NCBI GenBank assembly: GCA_910585595.1 | Contig: CAJUET010000004.1 | Coordinates: 77,514 to 141,513 of the forward strand | Reading direction: 5' to 3' | Length of the DNA: 64,000 bases | DNA from: an uncultured Christensenella sp. | GTDB lineage: Bacteria; Bacillota; Clostridia; Christensenellales; Borkfalkiaceae | Part shown: in pieces, positions 8,954-17,100 of the stretch | How the letters are laid out: the number at the start of each line of letters is the position of its first letter | Numbering within the stretch: the stretch's first letter is position 1 | The notes under the pieces: generated by a model | Databases searched by the model: none | Told to the model about the DNA's origin: nothing | The model's input: only the letters and a program-made list of their open reading frames with translations | Position numbers and translations under genes: made by a program

Positions 8954-9421
8954 TTATATTGCATACTTCATAGGCGTGAACCGAATGCCGTCTATTTCCT
9001 GTTCTTCCGATAAAGGCACGAAACCCAAGTGCAGATAAAAGTTCTTCCCGTAAGGGGAAGAATTGAGCGTAATTTCTTTAACTTGCGGACTATTCTTCTT
9101 TACTTCCGACAACAAAAACTCAAAGATAGAAGTTGCAATACCCTTGCGATGATACTCGCTTTTCGTGAAAACCAAGTTAATATGCGATTTGTTACGCATA
9201 CCGATAATCCCAACCATTTTACCGTCATCAAATGCGGCATAAATCGGGCAAATTCCTTTTCTACACTTATCTATAAATTCGGCGTTTTCGATAATATCCT
9301 TTCTGAACGTTTCCACACCTTGCGGTTTATAATCGGGTGCTTCAAACTGCATAAACACTTCTAACGCAAGGGTAAGCGCATCGCTTACTTCGTTAGGCTT
9401 TACCTGTCTGATAAAATACAT
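8954..9421 (-). CDS. GNAT-family N-acetyltransferase
   Basis: A 155-residue single-domain acetyltransferase. The acetyl-CoA binding motif is visible as Y-H-R-K-G-I-A-T-S-I-F near residue 92, followed by the N-S-S-P-Y-G-K-N-F-Y-L-H-L-G-F motif B region. The substrate cannot be told from sequence. It is monocistronic and its base composition is a little more AT-rich than its neighbours, which may hint at transfer. Confidence 0.85.
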   Translation of the reverse strand: MYFIRQVKPNEVSDALTLALEVFMQFEAPDYKPQGVETFRKDIIENAEFIDKCRKGICPIYAAFDDGKMVGIIGMRNKSHINLVFTKSEYHRKGIATSIFEFLLSEVKKNSPQVKEITLNSSPYGKNFYLHLGFVPLSEEQEIDGIRFTPMKYAI

Positions 9422-9555
9422 AACTTCTCCACTAAATTACTGTTTATCGTACAATCATTATAGTATGACCATACTAGAAAAGCAAGGACTGATTATCGTC
9501 CCTGCTTTAATCCCTATGAAATACACCGCTAAGCGGGAGAGCTGTTTTTGCGCGG

Positions 9556-9999
9556 TTAAATATACCACCACCATAAATTGAAAATACCGAACATGAAGAG
9601 GAGGAAGAAAATCGCCATGGAAACCGAACTGATCACGATCCCTGCAATGGCAAGACCTTTTCCGCCTTCCTTCGTCTGATTGCATTGTTTCAATCCGATG
9701 ATTGAGCAGATAAGACCTGCGATGGCAACGAAGAAGGAAAGAACAAAGCCTACGATTGCAAGCGTGTTCGTTTTGTTTACGGGTTGCTGTGCGTAATAGG
9801 GCTGTTGGGGAGTCGGCTGTTGATACTGCGCCTGCTGATAAGGTTGCTGATATGCGGGCGAGGGAGGAGTTGCGTCTTTGAAAAAATCGTCCTTTTCGCC
9901 CTGCGGTGCGGGGATAGATGTTTCGCTTGTTTTTGTGCCGCATTTCGGGCAGAATTTAGCGTCGTCGTCAAGTTTGTTTCCGCAATTCTGACAAAACAT
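9556..9999 (-). CDS. Zinc-ribbon, DUF4190-like membrane protein
   Basis: A 147-residue protein. Residues 3-20 form a double-CxxC zinc ribbon (C-Q-N-C-G and C-P-K-C-G). A Gln/Pro/Tyr-rich low-complexity linker (about 45-75) follows, then two hydrophobic segments (about 78-103 and 115-140) of DUF4190 type ending in a tryptophan cluster. The function is unknown; such proteins are common, often multicopy, in gut Clostridia. A GGAGAAAAATT ribosome site and a consensus promoter precede it. Confidence 0.8.
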   Translation of the reverse strand: MFCQNCGNKLDDDAKFCPKCGTKTSETSIPAPQGEKDDFFKDATPPSPAYQQPYQQAQYQQPTPQQPYYAQQPVNKTNTLAIVGFVLSFFVAIAGLICSIIGLKQCNQTKEGGKGLAIAGIVISSVSMAIFFLLFMFGIFNLWWWYI

Positions 10000-10035
10000 A
10001 ATTTTTCTCCTATTTCATTTATTTCAAACACAAAT

Positions 10036-10064
10036 ATTATATGCGCTTATATTTGAGTTGTCAA
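10036..10064 (-). promoter_or_regulatory. Promoter of the zinc-ribbon membrane protein
   Basis: Read on the minus strand, TTGACA (10064-10059) and TATAAT (10041-10036) are both perfect and separated by 17 bases, placing transcription start just upstream of the ATG at 9999. Confidence 0.75.
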
Positions 10065-10071
10065 GGTCTTT

Positions 10072-10623
10072 TCAATTATTTATAAAAATCAAGGTCTCTT
10101 TTTCGCTCTTCCGCTTTTTCGGGCGGATTTCATAACCTTCAACGGCATAGCCGATTGCGACGACTTCGGGAATACGCGTGCCTACGGGAAGGGATAATGC
10201 CTCGCAAATTTTCTTTTCGTTCCGCCAGCCGAGAATACAGCTTTGAAGTCCTGCCGCCTCTGCGGCAAGTACGAGATGCGCCGTTAAAATGCCGATATCG
10301 TTGTGCGTAAAATCGTTGTCCTTGATCCTTGCGCCCACCGAAGCGGTAATGTTTCCTTTGCTTTCCGTAATCGCAATAAGGGCGGGGGCTTCGGAAGCGA
10401 ATTTATTCATGCCCATATCCTGTAAGCCCCTTGCAAGCGTCTTTGCTTTTTCTCCCGTGACTGCATAAAGCTTCCATGGTTGGGCGTTACAGGCGGAAGG
10501 GGACAGAAGCGCCAAACGGCATATGCGCTCTAAGAGCGCGGGGGCTACGGTTCTGTTGCCGTCAAACGCGCGGCAGCTTTGGCGGGTGAGATAGAGCTGT
10601 TCCAATTCATCAAGATTCGTCAT
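10072..10623 (-). CDS. Nitroreductase-family FMN oxidoreductase
   Basis: An approximately 183-residue flavoprotein of the nitroreductase superfamily. The N-terminal R-Q-S-C-R-A-F and S-P-S-A-C-N-A-Q-P-W motifs contact FMN, and the C-terminal half contains A-A-E-A-A-G-L-Q-S-C-I-L-G-W. The ATG at 10623 gives the family N-terminus; a longer frame to 10668 adds unrelated residues. The substrate is unknown. Confidence 0.85.
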   Translation of the reverse strand: MTNLDELEQLYLTRQSCRAFDGNRTVAPALLERICRLALLSPSACNAQPWKLYAVTGEKAKTLARGLQDMGMNKFASEAPALIAITESKGNITASVGARIKDNDFTHNDIGILTAHLVLAAEAAGLQSCILGWRNEKKICEALSLPVGTRIPEVVAIGYAVEGYEIRPKKRKSEKETLIFINN

Positions 10624-10702
10624 GTTTTGATTATATCGTTGCGGATAGAATTTGTCAAGCGCAGACAAAATTGGAGCGCGATTGTTTTAATGTGATAAAT
10701 CA

Positions 10703-10731
10703 TTGCTTTTTTCGTTTGCGTGTGTTATAAT
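10703..10731 (+). promoter_or_regulatory. Probable promoter of the sugar transferase gene
   Basis: TTGCTT (10703-10708) and a perfect TATAAT (10726-10731) are 17 bases apart, about 60 bases upstream of the chosen ATG. Confidence 0.6.
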
Positions 10732-10792
10732 ATGATTGTCTTTAATATTGTGTGCGAAAACGAAAGAAATTCAATTCGGAGACCATGATCGC

Positions 10793-11650
10793 ATGGAGAA
10801 TATTACGGAAAATAAACCCGGTGACGGGATAAAAGATAATAACGAAACAGAGTCGGTTGTTCCCGAATCGGGGGACGGCGCTTTTGAAGATGCAAAAGAA
10901 AATAATTTCGCGCAGGAAGTCATAAACACAGTCAATGAAAAAGTCGGGGTAACGGAGGAGGAACTTGAAGCGGTTCAAACAGAGCCTGCGGAAAATCCCG
11001 AAATTGTTTTATACCGCAAAAGGGGCTTTCGTTACGGCAGTTACCTTTTCGTCAAGCGGACGTTCGATATAGTGACTTCTTTTTTGGTGCTTCTCACATT
11101 TTCGTGGCTGTATTTGATTTTGACCTTCGCGGTGTTTGTCAACGACGGCGGAAAGCCTGTTTATAAGCAGAAGCGCGTCGGCAAAAACAGAAAAACCATT
11201 TATCTTTCCAAATTCAGGAGTATGGTAAAAGACGCGAATAACTTTGAAAAATATCTTACTCCCGAGCAGATGGAACAGTACCGCACAGAGTACAAAATCG
11301 ACAATGATCCCCGCATTACGAAGATCGGAAAGTTTTTGCGTAAAACAAGTCTTGACGAACTTCCGAACATTTGGGCGGTATTTACGGGTAAAATTTCCGT
11401 CGTCGGACCTCGTCCGCTGATCAGGGAAGAAATCGACGAAAAGTACGGAAAAGACGGGGCGAAGCTTCTTTCGGTGAAACCGGGGCTTATCGGCTGGTGG
11501 GCAGTGAACGGTAGGAGCAATACGACTTACACAAGCGGTGAAAGACAGGCGCTCGAACTTTATTATGCGGAGCACTGCTCGTTCGGACTTGATACGAAAA
11601 TATTCTTTAAGGCGATCGGAAAAGTCTTTAAACGCGACGGTGCAAAGTAA
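10793..11650 (+). CDS. Polyprenyl-phosphate sugar phosphotransferase (WcaJ/PglC-like)
   Basis: Membrane enzyme that starts an exopolysaccharide or glycan repeat by moving a sugar phosphate to a polyprenyl phosphate. The first 65 residues are acidic and variable. One hydrophobic hairpin (about 90-115) is followed by the catalytic domain: K-F-R-S-M, R-K-T-S-L-D-E-L-P-N (the Asp-Glu pair), V-V-G-P-R-P and P-G-L-I-G-W-W. The ATG at 10793 is chosen because CGGAGA lies 10 bases upstream. No other polysaccharide genes are adjacent. Confidence 0.88.
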   Translation: MENITENKPGDGIKDNNETESVVPESGDGAFEDAKENNFAQEVINTVNEKVGVTEEELEAVQTEPAENPEIVLYRKRGFRYGSYLFVKRTFDIVTSFLVLLTFSWLYLILTFAVFVNDGGKPVYKQKRVGKNRKTIYLSKFRSMVKDANNFEKYLTPEQMEQYRTEYKIDNDPRITKIGKFLRKTSLDELPNIWAVFTGKISVVGPRPLIREEIDEKYGKDGAKLLSVKPGLIGWWAVNGRSNTTYTSGERQALELYYAEHCSFGLDTKIFFKAIGKVFKRDGAK

Positions 11651-11713
11651 GGGCGGCGTTTCTTGCATGTATAAATTTTTTGATAAAAAATGCGGGGAAT
11701 CCCGCGAAATCGG

Positions 11714-11742
11714 TTGACAGATTTTGTAAACTTTGTTAGAAT
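11714..11742 (+). promoter_or_regulatory. Promoter of the tRNA operon
   Basis: TTGACA (11714-11719) and TAGAAT (11737-11742) are separated by 17 bases, 18 bases before the first tRNA. This is the only strong promoter before the six tRNA genes. Confidence 0.75.
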
Positions 11743-11760
11743 AATCAAGCGTTAGGTAAT

Positions 11761-11834
<74 letters not shown>

Positions 11835-11882
11835 CTCTTTTGCAAATGAAAGAGGCGCCAAAGTCCTTCTTCCACGCGTAAT

Positions 11883-11959
11883 GCGCCTGTAGCTCAGGTG
11901 GATAGAGCAACGGCCTTCTAAGCCGTGTGTCAGGAGTTCGAGTCTCTTCAGGCGCACCA
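11883..11959 (+). tRNA. tRNA-Arg (TCT), CCA encoded
   Basis: The acceptor stem GCGCCTG pairs with CAGGCGC. The anticodon loop CTTCTAA carries TCT. The T-arm GGAGTTCGAGTCTC is recognisable (one weak pair) and CCA is encoded. Confidence 0.95.
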
Positions 11960-11967
11960 AATTATAT

Positions 11968-12045
11968 GGCGGGTGTAGCTCAGTTGGTTAGAGCGCCAGA
12001 TTGTGGCCCTGGAGGTCGTGAGTTCGATTCTCGTCGCCCGCCCCA
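11968..12045 (+). tRNA. tRNA-His (GTG), CCA encoded
   Basis: The anticodon is GTG. The extra G at position -1 (11968) faces the C73 discriminator (12042), the identity element of histidine tRNA. The acceptor GCGGGTG pairs with CGCCCGC through one G-T pair. Confidence 0.95.
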
Positions 12046-12058
12046 CTCTATTAAATAA

Positions 12059-12134
12059 TGGGGTGTCGCCAAGTGGTTAAGGCACCGGATTTTGATTCCG
12101 GCATTCGTTGGTTCAAATCCAGCCACCCCAGCCA
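12059..12134 (+). tRNA. tRNA-Gln (TTG), CCA encoded
   Basis: The acceptor TGGGGTG pairs with CACCCCA. The anticodon arm is CCGGA-TTTTGAT-TCCGG with anticodon TTG, followed by a standard T-arm and encoded CCA. Confidence 0.95.
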
Positions 12135-12138
12135 TAAC

Positions 12139-12214
12139 GGCCCATTAGCTCAGACGGTAGAGCACTTGACTTTTAATCAAGGTGTCTGGAGTTCGAATCT
12201 CCAATGGACCACCA
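12139..12214 (+). tRNA. tRNA-Lys (TTT), CCA encoded
   Basis: The anticodon arm is CTTGA-CTTTTAA-TCAAG. The acceptor GGCCCAT faces ATGGACC, leaving a C-A mismatch at the third base pair; all other stems pair. The CCA is encoded. Confidence 0.93.
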
Positions 12215-12218
12215 ATAT

Positions 12219-12294
12219 GCACCTTTAGCTCAGTTGGTAGAGCAAATGACTCTTAATCATTGGGCCCAGGGTTCGAGTCCCTGAAGGTGCACCA
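12219..12294 (+). tRNA. tRNA-Lys (CTT), CCA encoded; attachment site of the serine-recombinase element
   Basis: The acceptor GCACCTT pairs with AAGGTGC and the anticodon arm is AATGA-CTCTTAA-TCATT. The last bases GGTGCACCAA (12286-12295) recur at 17341, so an element entered at the 3' end while leaving the tRNA intact. Confidence 0.95.
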
Positions 12295-13813
12295 AAGACG
12301 ATAAAGGTTGAACCTTTAATTCGTCAATAGCCTTGTCGTTATCGGCAAGGCTTATTTCTTTAATGTCCTTTTCGTTGCCGAAAGTCAGATACGTTATAAT
12401 ATGGTCGTCGTACACAAACACCTTGTAAACAAGGTTGTCAATGAGTGTTTTTTGGTATTCCTTGTCTGCGGGGTCGCCTTTGAGCATTTCCGCGATAAAG
12501 TCAACGATTTTCTCTTTCGTGAATTTCTTTCCGCGTTCAAGTTCTATTTGCGCCTTGCTTGCCGATAGGTCTTTTATCAGTATTTCTATCTCTTGCATTT
12601 TCCGCTCTATGTTCGCCCGTAGCATATCGTTCCGTGCCAAAATAAAAGCGTTTGTCAGTTGCTCCGCCTCGTCTTTCGCGTGCCATATGCGTGCCTCTAT
12701 GCTCCGCAAACTGTCCTCGCCCGTGCGGTGTTCGTAATAGTTTATTGTGTCTTGCGCGACAAGTTCGGCGTTTTCCCGTCTGCTCAAAAAGTCGTAAACG
12801 GCGTTCGCAACCGTAAATTCAAGGTTGTTTTTGTTCTCGCTCGATTTATGACAACCGCCTTTCCGCTTGCGGTGGCAAATGTAATAGTAATGTTTTTGTC
12901 CCGTGTGGCTCGTACCGCCGCCCGCCGTCATACTGTCGCCACAGTAGCCGCAAAAGGCTTTTCCCGTGAGTATATACGGCTCAACCGCCGAATTTGCGCC
13001 CGCTAATATTTTGTTCTTTTCAAGCCGCTTTTGCACCGCCGCGAAAGTGGCTTTGTCTATGATTGCAGGGTATGTATGGTCGCAAACTCTCGTGCCGTGC
13101 ATACAGTCGCCCGTAAATTTGCGGTTAGATAACCAATTTTCAAACGTGCGGTATGTAAAGGGCTTGCCGTTGTAAAGAACGTGCCGCTTGTTCAACTCGT
13201 CTGCGATTTCCTTTTTCGGCGTTCCGTGCGCGTATTCCGTGAATATGTAACGGACTACTGCGGCTTGTTCCTCGTCTATGGCAACGCGGTGTATAATGCC
13301 CTTGTTGCCGCGCTTGTCGGTGTCAATGAGTTTATACCCGTAAATGAGATGCCCGCCGCAATACGTTCCGTTTTTAACGCTCGTGTCAAGCCCGTCGTGT
13401 ACGCGCTTGGAAAGGCGTTGCGAATACTTTTCGTCGTTCCATTCCAAAAACATTTCGTAGAACTCGCCGCCCTCGTCATTGCTTACGGGTTCGGTTGCCG
13501 AAACAACCCGTATGCCGTACCGCTTTTTCAACTGCGCCTTATACATTATGCTGTCCACGCGATTACGGGCGAAACGGTCAAACTTATATACTATGATTTG
13601 CTCGAACGCGCCGCTTTCGGCGTCGGCTATCATTTTTTGAAAGTCGGGGCGGTGGTCGTTCGTTCCCGAACGTGCTTTGTCCTTGTAGGCTTTTACAACG
13701 GTGTAGCCGTTGCTTTCGGCGTACTCGGTGCAAATGCGAATTTGCCCCTCAATGCTTTGCTCGTTTTGCCCTTGCGAGGAATAGCGGGCGTAGATAACTG
13801 CGTTTTTGTTCAT
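12257..13813 (-). CDS. Large serine recombinase (integrase)
   Basis: A 518-residue site-specific recombinase that probably moves this element. The N-terminal resolvase domain (1-150) has A-R-Y-S-S with the catalytic serine near residue 12 and Y-K-F-D-R-F-A-R-N. A recombinase domain (about 165-270), a zinc ribbon (C-G-Y-C-G about 300, C-H about 325) and a coiled coil (about 370-440) follow. The C-terminal residues after about 503 are read antisense through the att site into tRNA-Lys, so this tail depends on integration. It is divergent from tetR. Confidence 0.93.
   Translation of the reverse strand: MNKNAVIYARYSSQGQNEQSIEGQIRICTEYAESNGYTVVKAYKDKARSGTNDHRPDFQKMIADAESGAFEQIIVYKFDRFARNRVDSIMYKAQLKKRYGIRVVSATEPVSNDEGGEFYEMFLEWNDEKYSQRLSKRVHDGLDTSVKNGTYCGGHLIYGYKLIDTDKRGNKGIIHRVAIDEEQAAVVRYIFTEYAHGTPKKEIADELNKRHVLYNGKPFTYRTFENWLSNRKFTGDCMHGTRVCDHTYPAIIDKATFAAVQKRLEKNKILAGANSAVEPYILTGKAFCGYCGDSMTAGGGTSHTGQKHYYYICHRKRKGGCHKSSENKNNLEFTVANAVYDFLSRRENAELVAQDTINYYEHRTGEDSLRSIEARIWHAKDEAEQLTNAFILARNDMLRANIERKMQEIEILIKDLSASKAQIELERGKKFTKEKIVDFIAEMLKGDPADKEYQKTLIDNLVYKVFVYDDHIITYLTFGNEKDIKEISLADNDKAIDELKVQPLSSLVHLQGLEPWAQ
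12286..12295 (+). repeat. Left att repeat of the serine-recombinase element
   Basis: GGTGCACCAA overlaps the acceptor end and CCA of tRNA-Lys(CTT) and is identical to 17341-17350. The central GGTGCACC is palindromic. Confidence 0.7.
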
Positions 13814-14126
13814 TGTCTGCTCCTTTGCGCCGTCTGCGTGTGTGCGGACTGCGGCTTAAAAATTTTGTTGTTCGCTTTGGTGCTTACCGTCTTAACCAGC
13901 CAAAAATGCCGCCGCAGGCAAATTGTCAAGGGTTTGCGCCGTAGGCGACGACGGTTTTATGCCTTACGGGAGATAAATCGTCGCCCTTTACAATTTGTCA
14001 AGGTGGCGTATTCCATCCACAGACGGTAAGCACAAGCGAATAACAAAATATAAAGTTATTACAGAAAATTTTTTTGTGCTATGCTGATATTATATCATAC
14101 AATGAACGAAAAGCCAAACAAAACGC
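13814..14126. other. Intergenic region between recombinase and tetR
   Basis: No open frame is credible here. It holds the 5' leader of the recombinase on the minus strand (an antisense AAGGAGCA-type ribosome site is at 13818-13828) and a stretch rich in GCC/CGGC-type short inverted motifs around 13910-13990. The recombinase promoter must lie here but I cannot fix it. Confidence 0.4.
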
Positions 14127-14172
14127 TTGACTTTTCTTTACTGAAAGTATTATAATTTTACTAACAGTAAAG
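14127..14172 (+). promoter_or_regulatory. tetR promoter with tandem TetR operators
   Basis: TTGACT (14127-14132) and TATAAT (14151-14156) are 18 bases apart. Two copies of the dyad TACT-NNN-AGTA flank the -10: 14139-14149 and 14158-14170 (the latter extended to TTTACTAACAGTAAA at 14157-14171). This is the layout of an autorepressed TetR promoter. Confidence 0.7.
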
Positions 14173-14186
14173 TTTAGGAGCGTACT

Positions 14187-14810
14187 ATGAACACAAGATC
14201 ACAAAGAACTATCACATTTAACCGTCGTAACATTTTAGACGCCGCCGACAAACTATTTTGCAAAAACGGCGTTGAAAAGACGACAATGGAACAACTTGCG
14301 GCAGAGGCAGGTTATAGCAAGCCCACATTATACGGCTATTTCAAAGATAAAGATGAGGTTTATTTTGCGCTCGTTTTGGAGTTTATGGAAAAAATAGTCG
14401 TTAAAGTAGATAAAGCAATAGACGAACAAACCGCTTTTAACGATACGTTTTCAAAAATTTGTCAAGACGTTTTTCGGCTTGCAACCCGCTACCCGCTCTA
14501 TTTCGAGGGACTAATAGGAACGATTAACGTTAACATCAAAGCCGACGATACACCGCAAATTTACAAAGACATATACCGCTTGGGCGAAGTCTTAAATGAA
14601 AAACTATTAAACATTTTACAACAAGGAAAAGATGAGGGCGTTATCAATACCGCGCTTGATAATTCGGCAATTTTGCTATTCGTTTGGAGTTCGGTTGCGG
14701 GTATTATCAGAATGATAAATCACAAAAAGGACTATTTGAAAATGTTGCAACTGAACGAAAAAGACTTTTCGGCGTTCTGTTTTGAACGGCTGCTGTGTGC
14801 TTGCAAATAA
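14187..14810 (+). CDS. TetR-family transcriptional regulator
   Basis: A 207-residue repressor. The N-terminal helix-turn-helix is typical: I-L-D-A-A-D-K-L-F-C-K-N-G-V-E-K-T-T then A-G-Y-S-K-P-T-L-Y-G-Y-F-K-D-K. The ligand domain is variable. It lies 11 bases upstream of the oxidoreductase start with a strong ribosome site between, and is preceded by two matching palindromes, so it probably controls itself and that gene. The inducer is unknown. Confidence 0.9.
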   Translation: MNTRSQRTITFNRRNILDAADKLFCKNGVEKTTMEQLAAEAGYSKPTLYGYFKDKDEVYFALVLEFMEKIVVKVDKAIDEQTAFNDTFSKICQDVFRLATRYPLYFEGLIGTINVNIKADDTPQIYKDIYRLGEVLNEKLLNILQQGKDEGVINTALDNSAILLFVWSSVAGIIRMINHKKDYLKMLQLNEKDFSAFCFERLLCACK

Positions 14811-14821
14811 GGGGGAAAACT

Positions 14822-15931
14822 ATGACAAGGAAAAAGAAAGTTATGATTATTGTATTTTCAATTTTAGGCGCGGTCATTATCGCGATGTCCGCGGTTCTGA
14901 CTGTGGCGGCAATTATGGGCAGACCTTTAAAAGTCAATCCGTCGCGCAAATTGGACGGCATAAACGACGATATTCAAAATGCGCTGTGGTATTCCTCTAT
15001 TGCGGCTAACTCACATAATACGCAAATGTGGAGCGTTAAACTTTACCCCAACGAAAACCGCTTGCAAATTTCAATAGACGAAAGTCGCGTATTAAATGTA
15101 GTTGATAGTGAAAAACGCGAGGCGTATATTTCGCTCGGTTGCTATATTGAAACAATGAGCGTTGCGTTTAGCGCATACGGCTATGATACACAAATAAACT
15201 GCAACGATTTGTCCGTGCAAGTTGCATATCAAAAACGCGATAATGCAACTGTCGATACCACCAAACTTTCATTGATTGATAAACGGCATACCGATAAATC
15301 GGCGTACTCAAACGGAAAAATCGAACAAAAAACGGTAACTGCCTTATTAAATAAATATTCGGCTATAACGCTCTATCAAAACGGCGACGAAAATTTTGAT
15401 TATATAAAACGCATTTCAATGGATGCCGTTACGGTGCAGTCGGCTAATCAAGCATACCGCGACGAATTAGCGGAATGGATGCGCTTTTCCGATAAGGAAG
15501 CTGAAAACAAATTAGACGGCATAACCGCCGATATGATAGGCTTAAAAGGTATAGTCAAAACTTTCTATTATTGGACGACGACAAGAGAAAGCGCAAAAGG
15601 CGATAAATTCGCGCAACAAGGAATTGACACGGCAAAAAAGCAACTGAATAATTGCGGCGCGTTCGCCGTTATGACGGGCGGCAATACTTTTGAGGAATTG
15701 ATTAACACGGGCAGAAAAACGCAAGCATTTTGGTTTGACTGTACCGAAAACAATATAGCCGTTCAACCCTTTTCCGCCGCATTGGAAACTCAACCATTTT
15801 GTTCGTCTATACAAACCGATTTAGGCGTTACCGCGCCTGTGCAAATGATTTTACGGTTGGGCTATGTGGACGAATACGGCGCGAATTGCGGGTTGCGGCG
15901 TAATCTTTCCGACTATATCGAGGTTGTATGA
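14822..15931 (+). CDS. Membrane-anchored Acg-like nitroreductase-fold protein
   Basis: A 369-residue protein with one N-terminal membrane anchor (about 8-32). The motif A-A-N-S-H-N-T-Q-M-W-S (about residue 60) matches the A-P-S-x-H-N-x-Q-P-W FMN-contact signature of Acg/Rv3131-like nitroreductase-fold proteins. R-L-G-Y-V-D near the C-terminus fits the same fold. The ATG at 14822 is preceded by AAGGGGGA. It is the only obvious cargo enzyme of the element; the substrate is unknown. The family call is by motif only. Confidence 0.7.
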   Translation: MTRKKKVMIIVFSILGAVIIAMSAVLTVAAIMGRPLKVNPSRKLDGINDDIQNALWYSSIAANSHNTQMWSVKLYPNENRLQISIDESRVLNVVDSEKREAYISLGCYIETMSVAFSAYGYDTQINCNDLSVQVAYQKRDNATVDTTKLSLIDKRHTDKSAYSNGKIEQKTVTALLNKYSAITLYQNGDENFDYIKRISMDAVTVQSANQAYRDELAEWMRFSDKEAENKLDGITADMIGLKGIVKTFYYWTTTRESAKGDKFAQQGIDTAKKQLNNCGAFAVMTGGNTFEELINTGRKTQAFWFDCTENNIAVQPFSAALETQPFCSSIQTDLGVTAPVQMILRLGYVDEYGANCGLRRNLSDYIEVV

Positions 15932-16089
15932 CAAATTAAATTGTATGCCCCGACTGCGGGCATAAATTGTTCAAGGCTGGCGACGGTTCGAACGCGGAAA
16001 TACTTTGTCCGAAATGCAAATTGAAATTACAAATAGAAATCAAGGACAGCAAAATAACTATTCTAAAAGTATTATCAGATAAAACCTAA
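15928..16089 (+). pseudogene. Com-like zinc-ribbon ORF with TAA at codon 4
   Basis: An ATG overlapping the upstream stop (GTATGA) opens a frame reading M-T-N-stop-I-V-C-P-D-C-G-H-K-L-F-K, continuing with C-P-K-C-K and ending at 16089. The two CPxC knuckles resemble Com-like zinc ribbons. The TAA at 15937-15939 blocks it unless translation restarts at a rare ATT at 15940. Most likely a small indel or nonsense mutation in a short mobile-element gene. Confidence 0.55.
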
Positions 16090-16114
16090 CAACCGAATAA
16101 AACTTTATCAAAAA

Positions 16115-16190
16115 TAAAGAATTGAGTGTACGAAAGTAAAACGATAAAACAACTTTCGGGAGCAGTAAATGGCGCACTCAATTCTTTTTT
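16115..16190 (+). terminator. Rho-independent terminator with nested hairpin
   Basis: AAAGAATTGAGTG (from about 16116) pairs with CACTCAATTCTTT (16175-16187), followed by a T-run. An inner stem CGAAAGT/ACTTTCG (16131-16158) lies in the loop. Confidence 0.65.
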
Positions 16191-16309
16191 TATACTTAGA
16201 TACCTCATAAAACGCCTATACCCTCGCAATGGAATATCGGGCAGTAATCGCACGCACGTTTACGGCTGGCGTTTGTTAAAGGCGTTAAAACTCTCTATGA
16301 AAGAGTATA

Positions 16310-16364
16310 AACCCGACAAATTTTCAAGGCTTATAAAGTCTGAAAGTTTGTCGGGCTTTTTTTA
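16310..16364 (+). terminator. Second terminator or attenuator before the sigma-like gene
   Basis: AACCCGACAAA (about 16310-16320) pairs with TTTGTCGGGCT (16347-16356), then TTTTTTT. It lies 70 bases upstream of the sigma-like ORF and could attenuate it. Confidence 0.6.
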
Positions 16365-16433
16365 TTTACAAAAGATTTTTATAAAACCCTTAACTCAAAG
16401 GCTTGCCGCGCATATAAGCGGAGGGCTATCTAT

Positions 16434-16838
16434 ATGCAAGTAATCAAATACAAATTTGCGGACGGCACTACTAATGAAGTTGAGGTTACGGAAGAATTAT
16501 ATAATATACACTTGGAATTATTACAACAAGAAAAGCGCAATCATTGGCGCGAAACACGGCGGCATACCTCTTTGTATTACTTTACCGATATGGGTATAGA
16601 CTTCGAGGACACGCGCACGGAAAACCCGCTCGATTTATACATACGAAAAGAAAATATCGCAAGCATACGAAAAGCAATGTTATACCTTACGGACAAGCGG
16701 CGCGAACTTATAAAAAAGGCGTACTTTCAAAATATGTCTTTTCGCGCCATCGCAAAAGAACAAGGCTTATCGAAATCGGCAATATCGCAACAGATGAAAA
16801 CGGTATATAAGCATTTGCGGAAACATTTGGGGGCGTAG
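16434..16838 (+). CDS. Sigma-70 region-4-like regulator of the element
   Basis: A 134-residue protein. Residues about 80-130 form a sigma region 4 helix-turn-helix (L-T-D-K-R-R-E-L-I-K-K-A then M-S-F-R-A-I-A-K-E-Q-G-L-S-K-S-A-I). There is no region 2. Similar short sigma-like proteins are common in Firmicutes integrative elements. The start is ATG, CTATATG context. It is followed after 4 bases by a small unknown gene. Confidence 0.75.
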   Translation: MQVIKYKFADGTTNEVEVTEELYNIHLELLQQEKRNHWRETRRHTSLYYFTDMGIDFEDTRTENPLDLYIRKENIASIRKAMLYLTDKRRELIKKAYFQNMSFRAIAKEQGLSKSAISQQMKTVYKHLRKHLGA

Positions 16839-16842
16839 CGTT

Positions 16843-17100
16843 ATGAAAAAAGAACTGTATCAAGCCGTTGCGTATGTCGCGTTACGCAATAAAGACGGCT
16901 CGCCTATGATAAACGTACCCTTGTATGTCAAGGTGTCTGAAATCAATAAAAGCGGTATGACGGAAGCGCAAGAAAGCGTTATGCACCGTATATCGGCAAT
17001 AATGATTAAACGTAACCAAAAGCAATTAAGCGATTATTTTGCCAACGCAAACAAAACGGCAATGTGCGCGGGCGGCTTGCCGCCAGCGCGTGGCGTATAG
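16843..17100 (+). CDS. Small protein of unknown function in the element
   Basis: 85 residues, not recognised. It has no membrane segment or cysteine cluster; it is basic and closely follows the sigma-like gene, so it is probably co-expressed. The last residues (G-G-L-P-P-A-R-G-V) look random, perhaps because the frame runs past an original stop. Confidence 0.5.
   Translation: MKKELYQAVAYVALRNKDGSPMINVPLYVKVSEINKSGMTEAQESVMHRISAIMIKRNQKQLSDYFANANKTAMCAGGLPPARGV

Noticed and set aside
16126..16443. 105-residue open frame between the Com-like remnant and the sigma-like gene
   Set aside because: It runs through two terminator hairpins, has no ribosome site and no sensible composition; treated as non-coding.
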